A DNA stretch of 64,000 nucleotides from Nevskiaceae bacterium (GTDB lineage: Bacteria > Pseudomonadota > Gammaproteobacteria > Nevskiales > Nevskiaceae), in contig SSEB01000003.1 of the NCBI GenBank assembly GCA_008012115.1, positions 1 to 64,000 of the forward strand, written 5' to 3'. Position numbers and translations under genes: made by a program. Shown here one piece after another: positions 7,413-17,007 of the stretch (position 1 is the first letter of the stretch; each line of letters opens with the position of its first letter). The notes under the pieces are model-generated. The model was given only the letters and a program-made list of their open reading frames with translations, did not search any database and was not told where the DNA came from.

Positions 7413-8594
7413 ATGACATCTGTCCCGCTCCCACCCTCGTTGCGCAGGCTGCGCGCGCCACTCTGCGGCGTGCTGGCCGTTCTGCTCGCCGCCTGCGCCG
7501 GTGTGCCCGCACAGGAGTCGCTGACGGGCGACGATCTTGCCTGGGTGCGCAGTGGCGCCGGCATGCTCGGCGCCGACGGCGACGGCCCGCTGGAGTCCAC
7601 CGACGAACTCATGCGCGTGACGCCGGAGATGCAGCGCTTTGCGGACGATGCGACGCGCGCCTGGTCCAGCATCGGCGGCAAGAGCAACGCGCTGGCCAAT
7701 GCGCTCGCGGGCAAGAGTGGTCTGCAGATGCGCTACGACGCGGCCGCCACTCTCACCGCCGCGCAGGCCTTCGAGCAGCATCGCGCCAACTGCCTCAGCT
7801 ACACGCTGCTGTACGTGGCGCTGGCGCGCAAGCTGGGCATTCCGGCGCAGTTCAACGAGGTGGATATTCCGCCGGCATGGGGCATGGGCGACGAGCGCAC
7901 CTCGCTGCTGTACCGGCACATCAACGCGCGCGTCGATCTCAATCTGAAATCCTTCCAGATCGTCGACGTCAGCCGCGACGAATACGACCCGCGCTATCCG
8001 CAGCGCCTGCTCTCGGACGCCGCGGCACAGGCGCAGTTCTTCAACAACCGCGCGGTGGAGCTGCGGCTGCAAGGCCAGTTTCCACGCGCGCTGCGCTACC
8101 AGTTGCAGGCCCTGGCGCTGGCGCCGGATGCGGCGTACCTGTGGAGCAATCTCGCCGGGCTGTATCTGGCCGGCGGCAATCTGCGCGCAGCGCACATCGC
8201 TGTTGCACGCGCCCTGCAGTTCGATGGCGAAGACCTGATGACCGACGACATGGCGGCGCAGGTGTTCGAGGCGCTGGGCCAGCCGCAGCAGGCGGCGGTC
8301 TATCACGACCGTGCGCAGCGCTTCGTCGATCAGAATCCGTACTACCACTACCAGCTGGCGCTGGCGGCGCTGGACCGCGCCGACGAGGCGGCGGCCTTCG
8401 ACGAGACGCGACGCGCGATCCAGCTTTATGACCAGGATGCGCGCTTCTTCTTCCTGATGGCGCTGCTGCTCGATCGCCAGGACCAGCCGAACCTGGCCGC
8501 CCGCAGCCTGCGCGCGGCGCTGAGCCTGGCGGACGATCCGGCGCAGCAGGATCGCTATCGCAGCAAGTTCGCGCGGCTGCGGCGCCACGGCTGA
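7413..8594 (+). CDS. Lipoprotein with transglutaminase-like and TPR regions
   Basis: 393 residues. The N-terminus has a basic stretch, a hydrophobic core and a lipobox around LLAACAGV, indicating an exported lipoprotein. Residues about 110-165 carry AQAFEQHRANCLSYTLLYVA and ..GIPAQFNEV, the Cys-containing pattern of transglutaminase-like folds; the Cys is in NCLSYT. From about 205 on, repeated helical units (FFNNRAVELRLQGQFPRALR, AYLWSNLAGLYLAGG) are TPR-like. The molecular role is unknown. The gene is monocistronic, and element B begins 92 bp after its stop. Confidence 0.75.
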   Translation: MTSVPLPPSLRRLRAPLCGVLAVLLAACAGVPAQESLTGDDLAWVRSGAGMLGADGDGPLESTDELMRVTPEMQRFADDATRAWSSIGGKSNALANALAGKSGLQMRYDAAATLTAAQAFEQHRANCLSYTLLYVALARKLGIPAQFNEVDIPPAWGMGDERTSLLYRHINARVDLNLKSFQIVDVSRDEYDPRYPQRLLSDAAAQAQFFNNRAVELRLQGQFPRALRYQLQALALAPDAAYLWSNLAGLYLAGGNLRAAHIAVARALQFDGEDLMTDDMAAQVFEALGQPQQAAVYHDRAQRFVDQNPYYHYQLALAALDRADEAAAFDETRRAIQLYDQDARFFFLMALLLDRQDQPNLAARSLRAALSLADDPAQQDRYRSKFARLRRHG

Positions 8595-8686
8595 GCGCGG
8601 CCTCGTGTCTTGGTCGCCACGGTGGTTGCGCCTCCACTATGCGGCGCGAGGCGGCCCGGGGCCGTCCCAGGGCCACGCCATTGCGC

Positions 8687-8797
8687 CACCCGCTCTCCCC
8701 CGTTTTCCCTACGCAGATTGTTATTTTTTATTTATCGAATTAATATTTGATATATATTTAGTAACAAATCCTCTCGGCCAAGACCCGAGAGCGGGTG
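8687..8797. repeat. 110-bp intergenic element, copy B (111 bp)
   Basis: CACCCGCT 8687-8694, 25-base spacer (the only deviation in the family), core 8720-8765 starting GTTAT and ending GTAAC, 24-base spacer, AGCGGGTG 8790-8797. The right spacer also holds CTCTCGG facing CCGAGAG. It lies between two + genes and ends 41 bp before the next start. Confidence 0.9.
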
Positions 8798-8838
8798 GCG
8801 GGTGGCGGGCATCAGGGCGCCAACGACCGGAGCCGGGC

Positions 8839-9261
8839 ATGGAAAAGTGGGTGGCCTTCGCGTTTCTCTCGATGATTTTCGCCGGCTTCACCTCGGTGAT
8901 CGCCAAACTGGGCCTGACCGGCATCTCCGGCGAGCTGGGCCTGGCGCTGCGCACGGTGGTGGTGTTCGTGCTGGTCATCGGCTTTGCGCTGGCGGTGGTG
9001 CCGCGCACGGAGCTGTCGGCGCTGACGACGGCCAACGTCGGCTGGCTGGCGCTGTCCGGCGTCACCACCACGCTGTCCTGGGTGTTCTACTACAAGGCGC
9101 TGAAGCTGGGCGAGGTGTCCACCATCGCCCTGATCGACAAGGGCAGTTTCATCGTCGCGGTGCTGCTGGCCTGGCTGCTGCTGCGCGAGCAGATCACGCT
9201 GCGCGTGGTCGCCGGCAGCACCCTGATTCTCGCCGGCCTGCTGGTGGTGGCGCGGCGGTGA
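8839..9261 (+). CDS. EamA-family single-domain membrane protein
   Basis: 140 residues from ATG 8839 (MEKWVAFAFLSMIFAGFTSV). Four to five hydrophobic segments span the protein. The second half has LSWVFYYKALKLGEVSTIAL and a final VVAGSTLILAGLLVVARR, which match the conserved end of one EamA (drug/metabolite transporter) unit. Classical transporters have two such units; this is a single-unit version, expected to work as a dimer. An upstream in-frame extension from 8605 runs through element B and is not real. Confidence 0.8.
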   Translation: MEKWVAFAFLSMIFAGFTSVIAKLGLTGISGELGLALRTVVVFVLVIGFALAVVPRTELSALTTANVGWLALSGVTTTLSWVFYYKALKLGEVSTIALIDKGSFIVAVLLAWLLLREQITLRVVAGSTLILAGLLVVARR

Positions 9262-9309
9262 TCGCCGGCAGCGGGTAAAATCGCGCATCGTTTTATCGCA
9301 GAAGTCGCA

Positions 9310-10185
9310 ATGTCCGCTGTCTCCGCCATCCCCGTCGTCGTCGAAGCCGCGCCGCGCCGCGAAGCCCGCGAGATCAACAAGCTCGCCAAGCGCCTGCGCC
9401 GCAACGTCGGCCAGGCGATCATGGACTACAACATGATCGTGGACGGCGACCGCGTGATGGTGTGCCTGTCCGGCGGCAAGGACAGCTACACCATGCTGGA
9501 CATGCTGATGCAGCTGCAGCAGAAGGCGCCGGTGAAGTTCGAGCTGTTCGCGGTCAATCTCGACCAGAAGCAGCCGGGCTTCCCTGAGCACGTGCTGCCG
9601 GAATATCTGCGCAGCATCGGCGTGCCCTTCCACATCCTGGAGCAGGACACGTATTCCGTGGTCAAGCGCGTGATCCCGGAAGGCAAGACCATGTGCTCGC
9701 TGTGCTCGCGGCTGCGGCGCGGCGCGCTGTACCGCTACGCGCAGGAGCAGGGCTTCACCAAGATCGCGCTCGGTCACCATCGCGACGACATCATCGCGAC
9801 GTTCTTCCTCAATCTCTTTCACGGCGGCAAGCTGTCGGCGATGCCGCCCAAGCTGCTGTCGGACGACGGCAAGAACGTGGTGATCCGGCCGCTGGCCTAC
9901 TGCCGCGAGAAGGACCTGATCGAGTACGCCGACATCAAGCAGTTCCCGATCATCCCCTGCACGCTGTGCGGCTCGCAGGAGAACCTGCAGCGCAAGCAGG
10001 TGCGCCGGCAGATGGACGAGTGGGAGCGCAACAATCCGGGACGGCTCGACCAGATCTTCGGCGCGCTGACCAATGTTGCGCCGTCACAGCTCGCAGACCC
10101 CAAGCTGTTCGATTTCGCCGGCCTCGGCGGCGATGCCGCGACCGCGCACAACTGGCTGATGCCGGAAGCGGATGCCGCGGAATGA
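9310..10185 (+). CDS. ttcA: tRNA 2-thiocytidine biosynthesis protein TtcA
   Basis: 291 residues. TtcA thiolates cytidine 32 in certain tRNAs using ATP and an iron-sulfur cluster. The PP-loop [15 protein letters not shown] lies around residues 53-67. The two paired-cysteine motifs of the family are present: [11 protein letters not shown] and [37 protein letters not shown] is also a family signature. A possible -10 sequence TAAAAT occurs about 30 bp upstream. The stop overlaps the next start as ATGA. Confidence 0.96.
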   Translation: MSAVSAIPVVVEAAPRREAREINKLAKRLRRNVGQAIMDYNMIVDGDRVMVCLSGGKDSYTMLDMLMQLQQKAPVKFELFAVNLDQKQPGFPEHVLPEYLRSIGVPFHILEQDTYSVVKRVIPEGKTMCSLCSRLRRGALYRYAQEQGFTKIALGHHRDDIIATFFLNLFHGGKLSAMPPKLLSDDGKNVVIRPLAYCREKDLIEYADIKQFPIIPCTLCGSQENLQRKQVRRQMDEWERNNPGRLDQIFGALTNVAPSQLADPKLFDFAGLGGDAATAHNWLMPEADAAE

Positions 10186-10859
10186 GCGCGTTCAACAAAT
10201 CCGGCCAGCTGTATTTCTTTCTCGACTTCATCTCGCACAACGCCTGGCTGGCCTGGCACCAGGTTCACGCCCTGGCCGCGCGCAACGACCTGGTGATCGA
10301 GCCGGTGCCGGTGCTGTTCGCCGGCCTGCTGAAAGCCCACGGCCAGGTCGGCCCCGCCGAGGTGCCGGCCAAGCTGAAGTGGATGACCTGGAACGTGCTG
10401 CGCAAGGCGCGTCAGCACGGCATCCCGCTGGCGCCGCCGCACACGCATCCCTTCAACCCGCTGCTGCCGCTGCGCGTGGCCTGCTGCGAGCTGCCACGCA
10501 CGCAGCGGCTCGATCTGATCCAGCGCCTGTTCCGCGCCGCCTGGGCGGAAGGCCGCGCGATCTCGGAACCCGAGGTCGTCGCCGCAGTCATTACCGAAGC
10601 CGGTCTCAACGCGGACCTGGTGCTGGCGGAGGCGCAGAGCGAGGCGGTGAAGGCGCGACTGCGCAGCAACACCGAGGCCGCAATTGCCGCCGGCGTGTTC
10701 GGCGTGCCGACCATGATCGCGCGCGGCGAGCTGTTCTGGGGCTTCGACGATCTCGAGCACCTGGAGAATTTCCTGCGCGGCGTCGATCCGCTGGGCGACG
10801 ACCGCGAGGCCTACGCGGACTGGTTCGCGATCCGCCCCAGCGCACAGAGGACGCGATGA
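10182..10859 (+). CDS. DsbA-fold 2-hydroxychromene-2-carboxylate isomerase-like protein
   Basis: 225 residues, starting [20 protein letters not shown]. It has the thioredoxin-like DsbA fold with the glutathione-type isomerase layout: an FxxDFxS motif at the N-terminus, a helical insert, and [20 protein letters not shown] with the cis-Pro before the last strand. No CxxC is present, so it is a GST-kappa/HCCA isomerase relative, not a disulfide oxidase. The physiological substrate is unknown. It overlaps ttcA by 4 bp and the next gene by 4 bp, so the three form an operon. Confidence 0.85.
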   Translation: MSAFNKSGQLYFFLDFISHNAWLAWHQVHALAARNDLVIEPVPVLFAGLLKAHGQVGPAEVPAKLKWMTWNVLRKARQHGIPLAPPHTHPFNPLLPLRVACCELPRTQRLDLIQRLFRAAWAEGRAISEPEVVAAVITEAGLNADLVLAEAQSEAVKARLRSNTEAAIAAGVFGVPTMIARGELFWGFDDLEHLENFLRGVDPLGDDREAYADWFAIRPSAQRTR

Positions 10860-11761
10860 AACTCCTGCTGGCGACCTGTGCACTGCTGCTGAGCCTGTTC
10901 ACCGGCGCGGTGCTGGCCGCCGGCGATGCCCCGTTCCTGTACGACATCCAGGGACCGAAGGCGCACCACTATCTGCTGGGCTCCGTGCACCTGCTGCCAG
11001 CCTCGGCGCAACCGCTGCCGGCGGCGCTGGACGCGGCCTACGACAAGGCCACGGCAGTGATTTTCGAGAGCGACCTGGCGACGCTGGCCGATCCCAAGAC
11101 GCAGATGGCGATGCTCAATGCCGCGGTCGCTGCGCAGGGCCTGCAGGCGGCGGTCGGCAAGGACACCTGGGAGCGGCTGCAGAAACGCGCCAAGTCGCTG
11201 GACCTGCCGCTGGACCAGACCTGCGCGCCGTACAAGGCCTGGTTCTGCGCGATGACGCTGGAGGTGTTCGGCTTCGAGCGCGAGGGCTTCGACGCCGATC
11301 ACGGTCTCGACCAGACCTACTTCGACCGCGCGCTGGAGGACGGCAAGGCGATTCACTGGCTGGAAGAGCCACAGGCACATCTCGCCCTGTTCACGCAGAT
11401 GCCGGACAAGCTCGGCGAGCGCTTCCTGATCGCCACGCTGGATGAAGAAGCCGAAGCCGGTCAGAACCCGAAAGCGCTGCTGCGCATGTGGCGCGAGAAC
11501 GACAACACCGAGCTGGAGCGCCTGACGCGCGAGATGAAGCAGCGCCATCCGGCGATCTACGCGCGCCTGCTCGCCGACCGTAGCCGTGCCTGGCTGCCCA
11601 GGCTGGATCAGGTGCTGGCTGCCGACAGCCCGCAGCTGATCATCGTCGGCGCGGCGCACCTCGTCGGTCCGGACGGCCTGCTGGCCCTGCTGCGCGCCAA
11701 GGGTTACGACGTGCACGCCGTCGGCAGCGAGCCCGCCGCGAAGAGCCCGGCGACGCCGTAG
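10856..11761 (+). CDS. TraB/GumN family protein
   Basis: 301 residues. An N-terminal signal peptide ([20 protein letters not shown] then AAGDAP) exports it to the periplasm. HHYLLGSVHLLP near residues 37-48 and the C-terminal IIVGAAHLVGPDGLLALLR are the two signature regions of the TraB/GumN superfamily, which includes putative metal-dependent peptidases. The conserved His residues in GSVH and GAAH are present. The start overlaps the stop of the previous gene (ATGA). Exact substrate unknown. Confidence 0.88.
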   Translation: MKLLLATCALLLSLFTGAVLAAGDAPFLYDIQGPKAHHYLLGSVHLLPASAQPLPAALDAAYDKATAVIFESDLATLADPKTQMAMLNAAVAAQGLQAAVGKDTWERLQKRAKSLDLPLDQTCAPYKAWFCAMTLEVFGFEREGFDADHGLDQTYFDRALEDGKAIHWLEEPQAHLALFTQMPDKLGERFLIATLDEEAEAGQNPKALLRMWRENDNTELERLTREMKQRHPAIYARLLADRSRAWLPRLDQVLAADSPQLIIVGAAHLVGPDGLLALLRAKGYDVHAVGSEPAAKSPATP

Positions 11762-11881
11762 CGGCTCGGCCGCTGCGCAGCGGTATCGTCGCTGAACGGC
11801 GTCCGATGTGCAGGACAGCGGCCCGGCGCGGGCGCCACCGCATCCTGCCGATGGCCGCGGCCGATTGCTAAGATTCGCGCA

Positions 11882-13603
11882 ATGATCGTCCGCGGCGTCG
11901 CCCTCCTACTGTTGCTTGTCGCGATCCCGGCCGCCGCCGGGGTCACCGTGACCCTGCGCGGGCTCGACGGCGACGCCCGCGACAACGTCGAGCAGCGTCT
12001 GTCGATCCGCCATATCGGCAGCGACGAGGTGCTCGACGAACTGCTGGTGGAACGCCTGCACCAGCAGGCGGACAGCGACATCCGCAACGCGCTCCAGCCC
12101 TTCGGCTACTACAGCCCGACCATCACCGGCAGCCTGACCGGCGAGCCGCCGAACTGGCAGGCGAGCTACAGCATCGATCCCGGACCGGTCACGCGCATCA
12201 CCGCCATCGACGTCACCGTGGACGGCGAGGGCAAGGATTTCGACGCCATCGCCAGGGCGGCGGCGCATCTGCCGCTGCGCCAGGGCGCACCGCTGCTGCA
12301 CAGCGACTACGAAAACGCCAAGATGAAGCTGTCGCAGGCCGCCTTCGCCGGCGGCTTTCTCGACGCGCATTACAGCGCCAGCGAACTGCGCGTCGATCCC
12401 TCGACGCAGTCGGCGCAGATCGTGCTGCACCTGAACACCGGCCCGCGCTATTTCTTCGGCCCGATCCAGATCGAGCAGCAGGGGCTCGATCCCGCGCTGC
12501 CGGAGCGCTACCTGACCATCCACGAGGGCGATGCCTTCGATCCGCAGAAGGTGCTGGAGACGCAGTTCGCGCTCACCGACCTCGGCTATTTCCAGACCGT
12601 GGAAATCCTGCCGCATCGCGACCAGGCGGTCGACAACCATGTGCCGATCACCATCCACACCACGCCGCGGGCGCGGGCGCGCTACCAGGCTGGCGCCGGC
12701 TACGGCACCGATACCGGGGCGCGCGTCTCGCTGGGCAGCGAGTTCCGGCGGCTCAACGAGGGGGGGCACACGCTGCGCACCGACCTGCGCCTGTCCCAGA
12801 TCAAGAGCAGCCTGACCAACGAATACCGCATCCCGCTGGGCAAGGTCGCTGCCGACAGTCTCAGCTTCACCGCCGGTGCGTCCTACGAAAAAATCTCGAC
12901 CGGCGACGACACCAAGTACCAGCTGGGGGCCAGCCTCAACCGCACGCCGGGTCGCTGGCAGCGGCGCATCTACGTCGACTTCGTGCACGAGCGCACCAAC
13001 CTCAATGACGCCCCCAGTTCCTCCAACCTGGTGATGCCCGGCATCTCCTTCACCCGCGGTGAATACGATGACCCGATCCACACCCGCCGCGGCTGGTTTG
13101 CCTTTCTCGATGGCCACGGCGCCAGCACCGACCTGCTGTCGACCTCGACCTTCCTGCAACTGCACGGCGTGGTGCGCAGCGCCTATCCCCTCGGCCGGCG
13201 CCTGACACTGCTGGCGCGCGCCGAGGTCGGCGCCAGCTTCGTGCCCAATCTGAGCACCCTGCCGCCCAGCCAGCGCTTCTTTGCCGGCGGCGACCAGAGC
13301 GTGCGCGGCTACGGCTACCAGTCCATCGGCCCCAGGGACAGCACCGGCACCGTGGTCGGTGGCAAGTACCTGGGCGTGTTCAGCATCGAGCCCGACCTGC
13401 GCGTTTACGGCAACTGGAGTGTTGCCGCGTTCTACGATCTCGGCGGCGTCGACGACGACCCCGCACCCAAGCTCTTCGGCGGCGCCGGCGCCGGCGTGCG
13501 CTATCGCGCGCCGATCGGCGAGGTGCGCATCGACATCGCGCATCCCATGACCGGCGACACCCGCGGCGTGCGGCTGCACCTGGGCGTGAGGGTCGGGCTG
13601 TGA
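11882..13603 (+). CDS. tamA: TamA, outer-membrane subunit of the TAM complex
   Basis: 573 residues. The signal peptide (LLLLVAIPAAAG) is followed by three POTRA-like regions to about residue 255, then a C-terminal 16-strand barrel of the BamA/Omp85 superfamily. The barrel has FAGGDQSVRGYGYQSIGP (the conserved RGY loop) near residues 462-479 and ends in a strand terminating LGVRVGL. TamA and TamB link the two membranes and take part in outer-membrane protein or lipid transport. The stop shares a base with the tamB start (TGATG). A TAAGAT at 11869-11874, only 7 bp before the ATG, may give a nearly leaderless transcript. Confidence 0.95.
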   Translation: MIVRGVALLLLLVAIPAAAGVTVTLRGLDGDARDNVEQRLSIRHIGSDEVLDELLVERLHQQADSDIRNALQPFGYYSPTITGSLTGEPPNWQASYSIDPGPVTRITAIDVTVDGEGKDFDAIARAAAHLPLRQGAPLLHSDYENAKMKLSQAAFAGGFLDAHYSASELRVDPSTQSAQIVLHLNTGPRYFFGPIQIEQQGLDPALPERYLTIHEGDAFDPQKVLETQFALTDLGYFQTVEILPHRDQAVDNHVPITIHTTPRARARYQAGAGYGTDTGARVSLGSEFRRLNEGGHTLRTDLRLSQIKSSLTNEYRIPLGKVAADSLSFTAGASYEKISTGDDTKYQLGASLNRTPGRWQRRIYVDFVHERTNLNDAPSSSNLVMPGISFTRGEYDDPIHTRRGWFAFLDGHGASTDLLSTSTFLQLHGVVRSAYPLGRRLTLLARAEVGASFVPNLSTLPPSQRFFAGGDQSVRGYGYQSIGPRDSTGTVVGGKYLGVFSIEPDLRVYGNWSVAAFYDLGGVDDDPAPKLFGGAGAGVRYRAPIGEVRIDIAHPMTGDTRGVRLHLGVRVGL

Positions 13604-16600
13604 TGACGCTGCTGCGCTTGCTGTACCTCGTCAGCGGTTTCCTGTGGCGGCTGGCCGTGGGTACCCCGCTGGCGGCGCTGCTGTTTGTCGTCGCCACCAA
13701 TGCCGGCCTGCGCCTGGGCCTCGACCTGGCCAGCGACCTCACCGGCGGCGCCCTGCGCTACGACGATGCCGCCGGCCGCCTGCTGGGTCACCCGGAGCTG
13801 CGCGGATTGGTCTACGAAGACCAGCATGTGCGCGTCGATGTCGATCGCGTGCGCCTGTCGCTGATGTTGCCGGCGCTGCTGCTGGGCCGCGTGCAGTTGC
13901 GCGAACTGGATGCGGACGAAATCCGCATCGCCCTCAAGAAGGCGCCGCCGCCGCCCGAACCCAGTCCGCCGTTCACCGGCCTGCCGTTCGCGCTGATCGT
14001 CGATGAGGGCCGCATCGTCCGGCTCGCGCTGCAGACCGCGCCCGATGCGCAGCCGCTGGACTTCGACCGAATCGCCTTGAGCGCCGCCTGGTTCGATGAC
14101 CTGGTGAGCATCGAGCAACTCGATGTCGATCTGCGCCCGGTCGGACGCCTGGGCGCCCAGGGCAAGCTGCGCTTCACGCCGGACGGCCTGCGCATCGAGG
14201 ACACCACGCTGCGCGGCCCCGGCGAATTCACGCTGGACATGGACATCGGTTACGACGACCGCTTCGCCCTGCAGACGCGGTGGCGTCAGTTGCAGTGGCC
14301 GCCATCCGGCGCGGCGCAGGTGGCGAGTCCGCACGGCGAGGCGCGCGTCGCCGGCGCCTGGGACAACTACGACTACGCGCTCAACGGCCTGCTGCGCTTG
14401 CAGGGCATCGACATCGACGCCAGCGCGCAGGGCCGCGGCAGCCTCGCCGCACTCGACATCGCCGCGCTCAAGGCCCGCCTGCTCGGCGGCAGCGTCAGCG
14501 CCAGCGGCCGCGTGCAGTGGCAGCCGCAGATCGCCATCGATGCCAGCGGCGATGTCGCCGGCCTCGATCCCGGCCGGGCGTTCAAGGACTGGCCGGGACA
14601 GGTCAACGGCCATTTCAAAGTCGCGACGACCTTCCCCAGGAACCAGCCGGCCGTCGCCTTCGACGCCGCGCTGCGCGACTCCAGGCTGCGTGGCTATCCC
14701 TTCGGCCTGCAGGCGCGCGGCCGCTGGCAGGGGCCGCGCCTGACGCTGGACGACGCGCGGCTGCAATCCGGCAGCAGCAGCCTGCAGGCGCGTGGCGAGG
14801 CGCTGCCGCCGTTCGACCTCAGCGCGGAGCTGCACAGCCCCGATCTCGCCACGGCGATGCCGGCGCTGCAGGGACATGCCGACGCCCAGCTGCGGCTGCG
14901 CGGCACGCTCGACACGCCGGTGCTCAGCCTGCACGGTCGCGCCGGCGACCTCGCCTGGCGCAGCTATGCCCTGCATCAACTGCACGCGGACATCGAGCTC
15001 GACGCCGCTGGCAGTTCGACACTCGAGGTCGCGGCCGAAAACCTCGATGCCGGCACCCACGTGTCGTCGCTGCGCCTGAAGGGCGGCGGCACGGCGGCGC
15101 ATCACGAGCTGCACCTCGACCTCGCCAGCGATCCGCTGAACGCATCGCTGGGCCTGAGCGGCGCGCTCGACCTGCCGCGCCGCGCCTGGAGCGGCGCGCT
15201 CGATAACGGCCAGCTGGCGCCGCACCAGCTGGGCGCCTGGACGCTGCAGGAGCCGGCGGCGCTGGCCGTCGACCGCGACGGCGTGACGCTGCAGCCGGCC
15301 TGCTGGAGCAGCGGCGATGCGCGGGCCTGCTTCAAGGTGCGCAAGGAGAAGGGCAGCGGCGCCGGTTTCGCATTCCGCGTCGAGAAATTCGCGCTGGCCT
15401 ACTTCAAGCCGTTTCTGCCGCCGGGCTGGATCCTCAGCGGCGAACTCAACGGCAGCGGCGACCTGCTGAGCCGCAGCCTCGATACCGTGCAGGTGAATCT
15501 CACCTCGACCGCCGGCGGCATCACCATCGGCGACCGCATCGTGCTGGGTTTCGAGCCCAGCCACCTGAAACTCGACGGCCAGGACCACGGCCTCGTCGCC
15601 GAGCTGGCGATGCCGCTCAGCCACGGCAAGATCGAGATGCACGCGCAGCTCGCGCCCGGCGACGAGGTGGCGACCCGCCCCCTCAGCGGCGAGATCACCC
15701 TGGACCTGCCGGACCTCGACTGGCTGCGCCTGCTGTCGCCGGAGATCAGCAGTGCTGCCGGCCACCTGCACGGCCAGTTGCAGCTGGCGGGCAGCGCCGG
15801 CTCGCCGGCCTTCACCGGCGAGGTCGGACTGGCCGACGGCAAGGTCCGGCTGGCGACGCCGGGCATCGAACTGTCACCGCTGAATCTCCTGGTGCAGGGC
15901 GACAGCGAAGGCCTGCTGACGATGACCGCGGATGCCGCCTCCGGCGGCGGCCAGCTGCGCGTTGGCGGCGTGCTCGACACCGCGCAGGCCAAGCCGACCC
16001 TGCGGCTGGAGATCAAGGGCGATGCCTTCCAGGCCGCCAACACGCCGCAGGCGCGCGTCTGGGTGACGCCGGACCTGCAGGTGGACGTCAGCGGCCGGCG
16101 CATCAACGTCGCCGGCACGGTCGACGTGCCCAAGGCGCAGATCACGCCGACCAGCTTCGACAGCGGCGTCGGCCCCAGCAGCGACCAGGTCATCATCAAT
16201 CCGCAGGGCAAGGCGCCGGCAGACAGCCCCTGGCAGGTCGCCGCCAACGTGCAGGTCCGGCTCGGCGACGAGGTCCGCTTCGAGGGGTTCGGGCTGAAGG
16301 CGCCGCTGTCCGGCGCGGTCACCGCGATCGAGGAGCCGGGCCGCCCCACCAGCGGCCGCGGCGCCATCGATCTCTCCGGCGGCCAGTACAAGGCCTACGG
16401 CCAGGACCTGAGCATCACCACCGGCCGCCTGATCTTCGACGGTGGGCCGATCACGCAGCCGGCGGTGGAAATCCGCGCCGAGCGCAAGCCCACCGACGAC
16501 ATCACCGTCGGCGTCTACGTGCGCGGCACGCTGACGGCGCCGCAGTTCAGTCTCTATTCGACCCCGGCGATGCCGCAGGAGCGCCAGCTGTCGTGGCTGG

Positions 16601-16950
16601 TGCTGGGCCGCTCGCTGGACGACAACGCCAGCAGCAGCGACCGCTCGGCGGTGTCCGGCGCGGCGCTGTCGCTGGGCCTCACCGGCGGCGACTACCTGGC
16701 GCAGAAGATCGTCGGCAAGGTCGGCATCGACCAGGTTTCGGTCGGCGCCAAGCCCGGCGAGGACGCCAACCTGGCCAAGCTCACCATCGGCAAGTACCTC
16801 TCGCCCAAGCTGTTCGTCAGCTACGGCATCGGCCTGTTCCAGCGCGGCTACACCTTCCGCCTGCAGTACGACGTCGGCCACGGCTTCAAGCTGCAGACCG
16901 AAACCGGCGTCGAGTCCGGCGGCGACGTGCTCTACTCGGTCGAGCGCTGA
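13603..16950 (+). CDS. tamB: TamB, translocation and assembly module subunit
   Basis: About 1115 residues from ATG 13603; a GTG at 13600 is an alternative. One N-terminal membrane anchor (LLFVVATNAGLRLGLDLA region) is followed by a long beta-rich, repetitive periplasmic rod. The C-terminal DUF490/TamB domain includes RGAIDLSGGQYKAYGQDLSI, TGRLIFDGGPI and PAMPQERQLSWLVLGRSL. It ends LKLQTETGVESGGDVLYSVE, typical of TamB, whose last strands contact TamA. The gene is translationally coupled to tamA. Confidence 0.95.
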   Translation: MTLLRLLYLVSGFLWRLAVGTPLAALLFVVATNAGLRLGLDLASDLTGGALRYDDAAGRLLGHPELRGLVYEDQHVRVDVDRVRLSLMLPALLLGRVQLRELDADEIRIALKKAPPPPEPSPPFTGLPFALIVDEGRIVRLALQTAPDAQPLDFDRIALSAAWFDDLVSIEQLDVDLRPVGRLGAQGKLRFTPDGLRIEDTTLRGPGEFTLDMDIGYDDRFALQTRWRQLQWPPSGAAQVASPHGEARVAGAWDNYDYALNGLLRLQGIDIDASAQGRGSLAALDIAALKARLLGGSVSASGRVQWQPQIAIDASGDVAGLDPGRAFKDWPGQVNGHFKVATTFPRNQPAVAFDAALRDSRLRGYPFGLQARGRWQGPRLTLDDARLQSGSSSLQARGEALPPFDLSAELHSPDLATAMPALQGHADAQLRLRGTLDTPVLSLHGRAGDLAWRSYALHQLHADIELDAAGSSTLEVAAENLDAGTHVSSLRLKGGGTAAHHELHLDLASDPLNASLGLSGALDLPRRAWSGALDNGQLAPHQLGAWTLQEPAALAVDRDGVTLQPACWSSGDARACFKVRKEKGSGAGFAFRVEKFALAYFKPFLPPGWILSGELNGSGDLLSRSLDTVQVNLTSTAGGITIGDRIVLGFEPSHLKLDGQDHGLVAELAMPLSHGKIEMHAQLAPGDEVATRPLSGEITLDLPDLDWLRLLSPEISSAAGHLHGQLQLAGSAGSPAFTGEVGLADGKVRLATPGIELSPLNLLVQGDSEGLLTMTADAASGGGQLRVGGVLDTAQAKPTLRLEIKGDAFQAANTPQARVWVTPDLQVDVSGRRINVAGTVDVPKAQITPTSFDSGVGPSSDQVIINPQGKAPADSPWQVAANVQVRLGDEVRFEGFGLKAPLSGAVTAIEEPGRPTSGRGAIDLSGGQYKAYGQDLSITTGRLIFDGGPITQPAVEIRAERKPTDDITVGVYVRGTLTAPQFSLYSTPAMPQERQLSWLVLGRSLDDNASSSDRSAVSGAALSLGLTGGDYLAQKIVGKVGIDQVSVGAKPGEDANLAKLTIGKYLSPKLFVSYGIGLFQRGYTFRLQYDVGHGFKLQTETGVESGGDVLYSVER

Positions 16951-16961
16951 CCCGCGCAAAC

Positions 16962-16987
16962 AAAAACGCCGGAGCGGGCTCCGGCGT
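16962..16987 (-). terminator. Intrinsic terminator after the yccA-type gene
   Basis: ACGCCGGAGC at 16966-16975 pairs with GCTCCGGCGT at 16978-16987. A run of five A on the + strand (16962-16966) gives the U-tract when read on the minus strand. It serves the minus-strand gene ending at 17008 and separates it from the convergent tamB. Confidence 0.85.
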
Positions 16988-17007
16988 GGTCGGTGCCGCA
17001 ACGGCGC

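Noticed and set aside
8605-8838. N-terminal extension of the EamA gene through element B
   Set aside because: The frame is open only by chance across the element; the ATG at 8839 starts exactly at the first membrane segment.
13501-15771. Long minus-strand ORF opposite tamB, and similar long shadows opposite polA, hrpA and gltB
   Set aside because: High-GC genes open antisense frames by codon bias; these lack motifs and ribosome sites, while the + or known-strand proteins are clear.
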